Origin: Barthelona sp. PCE
Lineage: Eukaryota > Metamonada: BaSk clade
Direction of reading: 5' to 3'
Assembly (NCBI GenBank): GCA_040285745.1
Contig: JAUFOR010000001.1
Coordinates: 248,001 to 312,000, forward strand
Length of the DNA: 64,000 nucleotides
The notes beneath the pieces were generated by a model. It did no database searches, was not told where the DNA came from, and was given only the letters and a program-made list of their open reading frames with translations. Shown one piece after another: positions 27,762 through 37,100 of the stretch. Position numbers and translations under genes: made by a program. The first letter of the stretch is position 1. The number at the start of each line of letters is the position of its first letter.

Positions 27762-28586
27762 TTACTCAAATTCAGGATACCACCATTGTTGATTAGCTAT
27801 ATATTCATAGAAAAGGCGTGCAATTTCATCCAGATCAGTCGAAATCTCAATTTGCGTTTGACACATTATTTCGACAAATACTCGTCTACTATCATACAAA
27901 TCATCAATGACGATCTCATCTAGCCTGTTGTAGACCTCCAGTTCTGTAAGGTCGAGATCAAAAACGTTCTTGATCTGATACTCTATTCCTGCAATAATAT
28001 CAAACGTAATATTTGTTAAGAGGCTCAGATAATCTATGGGCATGTGTTTTGAGAGTTTAACTGCTTTCACAGCTGTGAGACGATTTGCTTTTTTGCCAAA
28101 CAGCGTTTTTTTTAAAACTGACATTGATAATTCGTCACTTTTAAATAAAGGGGAATCCCATTTGTGGTAGGAACGCGGCCTTTCCACGCGCTTGCATACA
28201 TCTACTAGATAAGAAAGCTCATACCTGTCAGCTTCATCCTCTGGGAAAGACTCAGGTTCATCTTTATACTCTGAATCACAAAAAACTGTGCAGAATGTGC
28301 TGCTAACGGCCCTTGCGACGCAGAAAAGTTCATATCTAAATCCCTTTATAAAGTTATTACTGTCAACTATGCAAAATGATTCTCCATTAACCATTTGAGT
28401 TTCTGCAGCTGACCTCAAAGCAAAATTTAGCGAAAATTCGTTTGTCAGATCGAAACTATCCACATTCAAACTCTCTGCATTTATCAAACTTACATTATGC
28501 CCTCTTTCCTCAAAGAATTCTTTAATCTGTGTCGCAACCGTCGTTTTTCCTGAGCGGGGGTACCCACACACCGTAATAAACGGCAT
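27762..28586 (-). CDS. KTI12: KTI12-like P-loop protein, Elongator-associated tRNA modification factor
   Basis: The 274-aa protein begins with a P-loop GYPRSGKTT, followed by IVDSNNFIKGFRYELFCVAR and later KWDSPLF, the signature set of KTI12 and the related PSTK kinases. KTI12 binds and hydrolyses nucleotide and tRNA and regulates the Elongator complex, which makes mcm5/ncm5 modifications at wobble uridines. KTI12 is favoured over PSTK by the FIKGFRYEL and DSPLF motifs. It is convergent with the GIGYF-like gene, with only 15 nt between the two stops. Confidence 0.88.
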   Translation of the reverse strand: MPFITVCGYPRSGKTTVATQIKEFFEERGHNVSLINAESLNVDSFDLTNEFSLNFALRSAAETQMVNGESFCIVDSNNFIKGFRYELFCVARAVSSTFCTVFCDSEYKDEPESFPEDEADRYELSYLVDVCKRVERPRSYHKWDSPLFKSDELSMSVLKKTLFGKKANRLTAVKAVKLSKHMPIDYLSLLTNITFDIIAGIEYQIKNVFDLDLTELEVYNRLDEIVIDDLYDSRRVFVEIMCQTQIEISTDLDEIARLFYEYIANQQWWYPEFE

Positions 28587-28619
28587 AAAATTGGAAAGGA
28601 GTTGAAAAAAATTTTACAC

Positions 28620-29567
28620 CTATTCAGTTGTTGGATCACCTTCTTCAGCAGTTTCCATTTTTGCTTCTTCCTCCTCGTCCTTGGGGGCTTCAACAGGTTC
28701 TTCAACAGTGTTCTCAGAAACAATCTCTTCCTGCTTCTCCATCTCTTTAGATGGGATAGTTGCATCGAGGGAATAATCGGCAGATGGCTCAACAGCTTCT
28801 TCCTCCTTCTTCTCCATATTCTCCTTCAATTCTTTCAACTCACTAAGCTCAGCATCAGCTTTTTTCAGTTGATGTTCGAATGTCTCAATCGAATCATCAA
28901 AAGTGAGATTAGCCATGTTCTTGATACTCTCTATCTTTTTTTGCATATCTCTGACAAATTCTTCATTCTGTTTAAATAATTCACGCTCAAACGAATCCTT
29001 TTGTCTTTCAAACTCATCATTTAGATCCTCCAATGTTATGATAGGGGCTGAATTGTATTGAATCTCTCCCTCATCCATCTCTTCTCCTTCTTCTCCTTTA
29101 GGAAGAGCAGTAACTGATACACTATTCAAAATACGTAATTTGGGTAATTTAACACGTAATTGCATCATCAAATGGTCGTTCTCGCTTATGGGGTTGCTGT
29201 TCAGATTCAGTACTTCAAGATTCGATGGAAGAAGAGAAGGTTCCAATGTTAAAATTTGATTTGAGCTCAAATCAAGTTCCTTCAAGTTAATGAGCGCACT
29301 GATGTCGTTCACGAGCTTGATCTCGTTGTTGCAAATTTTAAGTTCCTCAAGATTGGGCAAAAAATAAAGGTTTTCTAGTTTTTGGATGGTGTTATCGCTT
29401 AAATCGAGTGTGCGAAGACGTGAGTAGACTTCAAGATTGTCAATCTTCTCAATGTGTTTGTTTGAAAGGTTAAGCTCTTCAATCTTTAGCAATTCATTCA
29501 CGAAACTTTGTCTGTCAGAATGGTCGATGCCACAGCACTCGGCTACAAGCTTGAAATCAATCTCCAT
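28620..29567 (-). CDS. SDS22-type leucine-rich repeat protein with coiled coil (LRRC46-like)
   Basis: The ATG at 29567 gives 315 aa. Five to six SDS22-class LRRs span residues ~25-150 (IEELNLSNKHIEKIDNL, LRTLDLSDNTIQKLENL, LEELKICNNEIKLVNDI, LKELDLSSNQILTL, LEVLNLNSNPI) with an LRR-cap-like end. A coiled coil follows (~180-260) and a Glu-rich tail. This arrangement occurs in ciliary and centriolar proteins such as LRRC46 and, in longer form, DRC3. I favour a ciliary role because the organism has RSPH9 and dynein, but that is inference. It starts 104 nt from the divergent 1500-aa gene. Confidence 0.75.
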   Translation of the reverse strand: MEIDFKLVAECCGIDHSDRQSFVNELLKIEELNLSNKHIEKIDNLEVYSRLRTLDLSDNTIQKLENLYFLPNLEELKICNNEIKLVNDISALINLKELDLSSNQILTLEPSLLPSNLEVLNLNSNPISENDHLMMQLRVKLPKLRILNSVSVTALPKGEEGEEMDEGEIQYNSAPIITLEDLNDEFERQKDSFERELFKQNEEFVRDMQKKIESIKNMANLTFDDSIETFEHQLKKADAELSELKELKENMEKKEEEAVEPSADYSLDATIPSKEMEKQEEIVSENTVEEPVEAPKDEEEEAKMETAEEGDPTTE

Positions 29568-29671
29568 TGATATTCTTTTGTTGGAAATAGAACGCAAACG
29601 GTAAAACAACAAAACAATTCGTTAAACTGCTTAACACCCCTTTTCTATATATTTTTATTTGCAAAGATGTC

Positions 29672-32600
29672 ATGATCCGCTTACAAACGCCCCTATTTTG
29701 GACAATATGTCTTTTAGCATTATGTAATGCAGTTATACACACTATTGATTGTCAAGACAGTACTGTTATTAACCCACATCTCGTCGACTCATCAGATGTC
29801 GTCTTTTTTGAACTCACAGAGGGTTGTGACGGTAAAAAAGTTTCTTTGTTGAACATTCAAGCTAACAACCTTCATTTTACCCGAAAATCTAAATTTTCAG
29901 ATACCAAAAACTTGGAACTGTTTTTATCAAACATAACAGCCAACAATGTTTCCGTCAGTGATTGTGATTTGATTGCAAAACAGGTTGATTTTCTATTCTC
30001 TTCAAGCAATGATCGTATGGTGACGATAAACTTTGAGGGTGGCACTGTCAACCTCAATTACCTTATCAACCTGAAGATCAATACACATGGTACAACGGTA
30101 ACTTGTTATAATTCATTCTTTGCACAAGTTGCCATTAGCATTTATTCATCAGTTGAACTTTCTTTCGTGTTCATAAATCACGACAGAACAGATACTTCGT
30201 TTGGAATTTTTGATTCCAGTATTCATTTAATGATTTTGAATTCAGAAAGTATCTCGATTCATAACTGTACTGGAACTATTGGAGTTCTAAATTCTGATAA
30301 TTTATTGATAGCACGCAGTTTTATAACAAGTGCATCGTCCAATATTGATACTAAAAGATTCACATTCACAGACGTATCATGGAATGGTACATTTGAGTTA
30401 CGGCAGAGCCATGGATCGATGCTACAAAGATCCACAATGACAAATGTTACAGTCGATGGAAGAGTAACAGTAACGTCATCTGCATTTATAACTTTCAAGA
30501 ATTTAAAAATTTATGACCTAAAAGTATTGGGTGACTCAACAGGACCAACGCATATTTTTGAAGATTGTAGATTTGTGCATTTATCAACAAAATTTTCTTC
30601 CACTATCAAAAGCACAGTAGTTGAAGAAAGTGCTTCATTCATGGGAGAGAAAGACATTTACATACGGTCATCAGAGTTCAATAGTATGACGGGGGTAATC
30701 AAGAAGCTTGAAGTTAGCCGCTCTTTGATGAGAAGATTCATCGTCTCAGCCACGACTGTTTCTTTACACACTGTATTCATTCCATGTTACAATGGGGAAT
30801 GGGTATTGGGCACGAGTGACGCGAGATTGGTTAAAATAGATACGGTAGAGTGCAATGCCAACTCAACATTTTCACTTTTTTCAACTTCACAAATCCACAT
30901 ACAGAATACAAGGGTATCAAAGGAGTCGAGTGTTTACATTGAGAACCTATTATTAGAAAGTTGTATTTTCATAAGTCTTGACAAATTTAACGAGATAAAA
31001 GTTGCACAACTTACAATGCGTCCAGATAAATCAGCGTTTTTGGACTGCTCACGACCGCTTTTCTTTCTGCAGAGCGATGCAATTTTTGAAAATGTCACGA
31101 TCATGTATTCTCGTGTTGCTCTGTTGTCAGGAAACGATGTCAGTGATGCTACGGTTAGTATAAACACAATTTCTGTGTCAAATGCTATTTTCCATTTCGC
31201 CGCTGACGTATCCTTATTATTACACGATGTATTTATCATCAATTCCATTCTTTATGGAGGAAACCCTGTCAAAAGCGAGCATTCATTTGCAAATGAGCAG
31301 ATTATTTTTGACAATGTCGCTTTTTATTCATATAACGATGATGTTATTTCACAAACTATAAGGGACGTTGTTATTTCTGGCCGTGAATTCGACAAATCTT
31401 TGGATCTGGAATGTACAGAGACGGCCCTCGAAGCGTTGTTCATTTCTTCAAACAATAGCTGTCATGATCGTCATACACATAATCTTCGATTTTTAAATAT
31501 TCAAATGAATCATGTAAGATCATGCATCAGTTTCATTAAGAGTTGCGTCGATGTTCGCATCTATAACAGCTCAATCACCAATTCTTTCTTTAGTGGAGCT
31601 ATTTTTCAGAGCGAACAAACCAGAAATGACACTGAAAGTTTTCTTAACAACACCTTAATAAGTAACATTACATTTTCCAGTCCAATGTTCATGGTTGATG
31701 TCAACAATGGTGTTAAGCACGCCTCTTTAGCGTTTTGGCACTCTAGATTTGATGGGATAAAAACCGACACGTCATCAAGTCTTATCCACTGTCGTCACTC
31801 ATGCACGCTTCGGTTTTATCACAGTAAGATCCATGATAGTGAGGGTACTGTAGCTCTGTTTTCCGCGGCCGATGAGTTGGACGTTCATTTCAATTCCGTA
31901 GTGTTCAGTAAGATTAGAACAATAACAGGTTGCACTGCTTACAGTATGAAGCTCGAATTAAGAAATTCAAATATTAGCAATTCTGTTGGTGTTTATTTAA
32001 CTCTTTTCTTTACTTACAACATGCGGTTGAATAATGAAGGAGGAAACATAATCGCACCACGGGTCATCTGCACGCAGTTCCCTCACCCATTTGCTAGTGG
32101 AATAATTCTACGAAACACAACGCATGTATCTCAGGATGACAGTCCTTTTGAAACGCCGTTCTTAACTAATAGATTGATTGAGTTGGTCCCACAATATGCG
32201 CTATTGCCCAACCGAATCAAAAATGTCTTCTTTGTGTCCAGCAACAATGCAAGTTTAAAATCCAATGCAGTCATTGATCAAGATTTTAAGTTTAAGTTCG
32301 ACCATAATTCTAAACCTGCCACTGACAAGGGTGTGTGTTTCTACGCCAGTGAATTTGACTACTTAAGCGTTAACGGCCATGTCATAGACATCACCATTGC
32401 ATATATTCAACGGTTCCTCATCAAAAAATCATTTAGTAATGCAATTTGTACAACTGACCTTAAGATATCAGCATTCTACCACGGAACACTCTTGGTCTTG
32501 GACCACTTCGAGGCAAATTTGTTAGAGCCTAATACAATGAAGCATCTGAATTTTTCAATTTCAAACTGCGATTATGGATACTACAGATTATCAGACTATG

Positions 32601-34174
32601 AAATGTCGTTTAGCCGCCTCTGTGGACTGTGCTCGATGGGCACAATATTGAACTCAGTCGTCAGCGCAAAGTCCATACCATCAATAAGTAATATGAACAC
32701 AAAGTGTATCACAACGTCATCGTACTCGTCATTCCAGCGGTTCTCGCATGAGTTGCAGGTGGCGCTTAGCAGCGGATACTACCGTGTCAATCCCGGTCGC
32801 TTTGTGTACGAGGATGGTGTGTTTGATGGATCTGTTGATGGTGAATCACTCTTGAACTCCACGCTCTTTGGGGAATACAAGTGCGTGAACCGTTTTCTGT
32901 GCACAGGAGGCGACATACCAATAGGATACTCGGCATCGAACAACCAACTACGCAGAGAACGGAATGTCTTGGAGTATCCATCAGGATGTGTTCCACGTCA
33001 TCAGGGTTTTAACTGCCTTGAATGCGATGACCCTGAAAACAGGATGATTCGGTCACCAGGCCGAATGGTGTGCCTGGAGTGCCCTTCAGCATTGGGCATG
33101 ATGTGGCGCGTGTTTATATATATGGGTGTCTTCTTCCTGTACTCGTACGGATACAAGCTTCCATGGTCTCGCGTGTTCCAGATGAACAACATCCTTGATA
33201 TTGAGGTACACGCCGTCTTCCAGACCATATGCCGAATGTTAGTGCATTATATCATCGTAATTGACTACAGTCTGACAACGTTCCTCTTCAATAACGTGTC
33301 GGAGACCAAGTACACGACCGTGATATACCCGGTTGACGCGATACTGTGTCTTTTAAACAAAATGGGCAAATACACTGCAGACATCCCTATACCAATCATG
33401 TCGCTCTTGTGTTCCCTTTTCCTCGCCTTCATGCTTATTCTTCCGCGTCTCATATTCCTGGTCCGAAGGGTGTTACGGTTGTACAGGCCTGACAGGCTCA
33501 AATTCATCGACACTTGGTCACGACAGAGTACACTGACTCTGTCCATTCTCTTGACACCGGTCCTCTTCAGCGATTTCCTGACCAATATCATCCTGTTCCA
33601 CGCAAGTAACGAGTTTTTAAACCTGAATTCAGCAGCAAAGATCGATTGGGAAAGGATACGCTTCATGGTTGATCCTATATTCGTGTACTCGTACACCGAA
33701 GCCATTGCGCAGCTCGCGGGGAAGCTTATCCTCGTCGTTTTGGGGCTGGCGATGTATAGATGGAGTCAGAAGACGACAGAACACACATCGCTAGGTTTGA
33801 AGTACAGCTGCAGAAATTTCGATCTTTGGATTAGTTTATATCGTACCCTCATGTACTATATTCTCATGCAGGACCATAACACGCTTGAAATTGCACAAAT
33901 TCTATATTTGGTGTTGATTTTGTTGTACGTTGTGTATCGTAAACCCTACACTCAGCAGTTTTTGAACAAAATCATGGTCAGTCTGGATGTGAGCGTAATA
34001 GTCATCTTCAGTTTATCGCTGTACAAGCCCCCCTCGCTGTTTACACAATTTGAATTCATAGAAATAATCATCTTCATACTTTTCTTGCTGTCACCCCTGT
34101 TTATATTGAAGATTAAGCCGGAAAGTACATACGAAGGGCGTCACATTGATGCTTTTGATGTATTATTAGAATAA
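29672..34174 (+). CDS. Large surface membrane protein: beta-helix-like ectodomain, Cys-rich stalk, multi-pass membrane domain
   Basis: The 1500-aa protein has a signal peptide (residues 1-20, LFWTICLLALCNAV). About 1050 residues of short beta-strand repeats with many N-glycosylation sequons follow (NITANNVSVSDCDL, FKNLKIYDLKV, FENVTIMYSRVALLSGND), the pattern of a right-handed parallel beta-helix. A cysteine-rich segment (CVPRHQGFNCLECDD, then MVCLECPSALG) precedes about eight membrane helices between ~1145 and 1480 (e.g. VFIYMGVFFLYSYGY, PIMSLLCSLFLAFMLILP). The C-terminal tail is short. I know similar layouts from large ciliate and oomycete surface proteins of unknown function. It may be a receptor or adhesin; no catalytic motif is visible. 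A two-codon upstream ORF overlaps its start. Confidence 0.75.
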   Translation: MIRLQTPLFWTICLLALCNAVIHTIDCQDSTVINPHLVDSSDVVFFELTEGCDGKKVSLLNIQANNLHFTRKSKFSDTKNLELFLSNITANNVSVSDCDLIAKQVDFLFSSSNDRMVTINFEGGTVNLNYLINLKINTHGTTVTCYNSFFAQVAISIYSSVELSFVFINHDRTDTSFGIFDSSIHLMILNSESISIHNCTGTIGVLNSDNLLIARSFITSASSNIDTKRFTFTDVSWNGTFELRQSHGSMLQRSTMTNVTVDGRVTVTSSAFITFKNLKIYDLKVLGDSTGPTHIFEDCRFVHLSTKFSSTIKSTVVEESASFMGEKDIYIRSSEFNSMTGVIKKLEVSRSLMRRFIVSATTVSLHTVFIPCYNGEWVLGTSDARLVKIDTVECNANSTFSLFSTSQIHIQNTRVSKESSVYIENLLLESCIFISLDKFNEIKVAQLTMRPDKSAFLDCSRPLFFLQSDAIFENVTIMYSRVALLSGNDVSDATVSINTISVSNAIFHFAADVSLLLHDVFIINSILYGGNPVKSEHSFANEQIIFDNVAFYSYNDDVISQTIRDVVISGREFDKSLDLECTETALEALFISSNNSCHDRHTHNLRFLNIQMNHVRSCISFIKSCVDVRIYNSSITNSFFSGAIFQSEQTRNDTESFLNNTLISNITFSSPMFMVDVNNGVKHASLAFWHSRFDGIKTDTSSSLIHCRHSCTLRFYHSKIHDSEGTVALFSAADELDVHFNSVVFSKIRTITGCTAYSMKLELRNSNISNSVGVYLTLFFTYNMRLNNEGGNIIAPRVICTQFPHPFASGIILRNTTHVSQDDSPFETPFLTNRLIELVPQYALLPNRIKNVFFVSSNNASLKSNAVIDQDFKFKFDHNSKPATDKGVCFYASEFDYLSVNGHVIDITIAYIQRFLIKKSFSNAICTTDLKISAFYHGTLLVLDHFEANLLEPNTMKHLNFSISNCDYGYYRLSDYEMSFSRLCGLCSMGTILNSVVSAKSIPSISNMNTKCITTSSYSSFQRFSHELQVALSSGYYRVNPGRFVYEDGVFDGSVDGESLLNSTLFGEYKCVNRFLCTGGDIPIGYSASNNQLRRERNVLEYPSGCVPRHQGFNCLECDDPENRMIRSPGRMVCLECPSALGMMWRVFIYMGVFFLYSYGYKLPWSRVFQMNNILDIEVHAVFQTICRMLVHYIIVIDYSLTTFLFNNVSETKYTTVIYPVDAILCLLNKMGKYTADIPIPIMSLLCSLFLAFMLILPRLIFLVRRVLRLYRPDRLKFIDTWSRQSTLTLSILLTPVLFSDFLTNIILFHASNEFLNLNSAAKIDWERIRFMVDPIFVYSYTEAIAQLAGKLILVVLGLAMYRWSQKTTEHTSLGLKYSCRNFDLWISLYRTLMYYILMQDHNTLEIAQILYLVLILLYVVYRKPYTQQFLNKIMVSLDVSVIVIFSLSLYKPPSLFTQFEFIEIIIFILFLLSPLFILKIKPESTYEGRHIDAFDVLLE

Positions 34175-34193
34175 ATCACTTTTTATGATTATT

Positions 34194-37100
34194 TTATTTA
34201 TTTTGATTGGTAACTACTGGATCGTCAAAATCTAACTTGCCACGTACGTCATTGAGCATGACCTCGTCAAAAAAGTTACTCTCATCAATGAAAGATGCCT
34301 GTATACCTATTGAATGTGACTTTGGGGGTATTTTAATAAATGGAGAAATACTGCGAATAACATAAGGATTCTCATAGATCCACATATTGGCCTCGTCTGG
34401 ATTAATAAATGTATGCTGTGCCTTCATTGGTGATCCCTTCAAAAGTTTTTGTTTGGTTGGTGTTTCCTCTGAATCTAGTGCTCTATTCGGCTTAGCACTT
34501 GCCTGACGTAGTGACAGGCGGTATGGGGTCTCCTCTGGAGCAATGGGTGAGTTATCCATGTCCAAAATGCGTAACATCTCGTTGGATATGACTGGAACAC
34601 GGAATGGGTTCAAGATATCGATGTTTGGATCGTAAGACTTGGTTTGCGTCTCTGCGTCATGCAACTTGTGCAAACGTGACACTTCCGTCTCAATATCTTC
34701 GTCCGAATCATACTGTCTTCCACTCTGTTGCTCCAAACGCTCTTGCTTTCCTACCAACGCGTGATCAAGTCTCTTCAGAACCTTCTTTTTCTGTAATATC
34801 TGTGTCTCTAGGATATCAAGCTTCATACTAAAGTCCTCACGACGACTCACGTACTTATCCTGCAAATTGTTGAGCTCTTCCCTCATCTTCTTTTGCTTCT
34901 TAGTGGCCATGTCTCTAAGATCATCCATCTGAGCAAGAATCAAGTCCCTTGCGTCATAAACAGAGGTCGTCTTTGCACTTTCCGCCTTTGACTGCTCCTT
35001 CAGCACTGCAACCTCACGGATTGCCTGTTTCCGCTCCTGCAACGACTCTTTCAGCTCCTGACGTGCCTGCAACACTTCAGTGCGAACACGTTCGTACTCG
35101 AGAAGCACCTCAGCACTGAGCTGCGTGCCACTTTCAATAAGATTAGGCCCGTGGGCAACACCAACGTTTTCGGTCTCTGGTATCGCCTGATTCCCCATGT
35201 TACTCACGATTGGCACCCCGCGGATCTTGAACGGTGTTTGGCAGCGCTGCGTGTACTTCTTTGCTCCAACCTGCACCTCTGCTTCGCACAATTCGACCGG
35301 TTCGTATTCGAACTCCTCTTCATTTTCTGCATCTTCTTGCTTGGGTTCTTCTACTTCACTACGTTTATCAGTGGGTACTTCTGCTCTTGGAGCTGTTGGC
35401 GGTCTTGGTTTCTTGAAACGGTGGTATTTCTGGGTATCGACATCCTTCATAAACACAAAAGTTTGAGTCTCGACGGATTTAAGCTCTTTAGCAAAGTTTA
35501 AAGATTTTTGCTTCTGCATCTCAGCAACTCTGGGCGTCGATAGCATGCTAGATGTAGGCGTTGCAAAGTTCTCCTTCACCGGTGTGGCATCAGTTTCGAT
35601 CAAATTCATAGAAATTGATTGGTCAGGAATTGCATAAAACTCATCATCCATATCATCCTCAACAGTATCTACACTCTCCTTGAAATCCCTAAACTGCTGT
35701 TTGAATCCACTTACAGTCACTGCAGTTACATCCATCAACCGGCTCTGAAGTAGCATGTAGTCCGAAGCAAGAGTTGATTGACTCGTACCAATCTCCGTAT
35801 CTGTATCGGTGAGATGTACAGAATCCTCAGGGATAGCACTGATGCTTGGTTGATGCACCTTGAATCGGTCAATATCCTGCTGTGTCATCTCGTGTTCGTG
35901 TAAGTCACTCATGCGGAATTCATCCATTTCAAATGCTTCAAGTAATTCATCAGCTATCTGACTATCAAAAACAAAACCGCTAGATTCCAGTTTATCCAAT
36001 CTGTCCTTCACGTTGTCCTCTTCCTCCGTGCTCACACCGTAGTTCTGTGCGTCCGAATGCAGCTCCGGAGTTGTAGGCTGTGATGGCCAACTATGTTCGG
36101 TAAGACGACTTGTCGATTTCTGGTTCTGTAGCATATTTAACGCTGTACGTGCGCTCATGAGCGCTTTATACGCGCCGTGTAATGAAGAATTAGATCTTTG
36201 TGTATTCATTTCACTTATTTCACTGCCCAATTCGCTACCGAACTCACTAAACTCCCGATCAGTAATGCCACCATCCGCGCACTGCGACCGCTGATCTTCA
36301 ACATCAACAGCACGCAATACAGTAATGTTCTCCTCCACCTCAACAGCAACAGAATTAATGAGGGCAAGGGCACCAGCTATAACCTCAGGTCTATCCCAGT
36401 TCTCCTCTACAGTTTCTCGGGCCATCGACCTTACGTCCTCCAGCTCCATAAGTAAAATGCACTCAGAGCGAGCCATGTCATCAAGCAAGCGTTCCCTCTC
36501 CTGCAACACATGTTCCTGCTGTGTAGTAGGATCCAGTACGATCGTTTTTAAGCGCTGTTGTGTTTCTACAAGCTCTATTCGCGTGTCGATTAACTCAGTC
36601 TTTGTTAGCTCCAAATCGTTCTGCAGCTTGCGTACAAATGCTACCTTTGGCAGTGAAATTTCAGGAACACTAGCTGGTTTCGGTGAATCTTGGTGTCTTG
36701 GTTCATCCAAAACGGCTGTCAATTGTAACTCACTGATACGCGCCTTATCAAGCACACTTTGCTCCTTCAGGTGACGAAGTTCCCTGCGCATCGCATCGAC
36801 TTCATCCAACAGATGCTCCTTCTCTTCCCTCAATTCATTAATAATCCCATCCTGCTTGTGCGTTGTCCTTTCCATTTCTGAGTATATCTTGATACCTTGC
36901 TTATCTCGCATGAGCATTGCAGCACGATTATTTTCTCGTTGTGCGCGCATAAAAGCCATAACAATGTCGGCCATCGTTGGCTGCTCAAGAGCCAGATCTC
37001 GCATAATTTGCAGTGTCTGTCTCTGCCAAATATGTTTCAAGGGACGTTCTTCCTCTGAAACACACTCATGCAACTCCGCAATAATATGCCTCTCGCCTGA

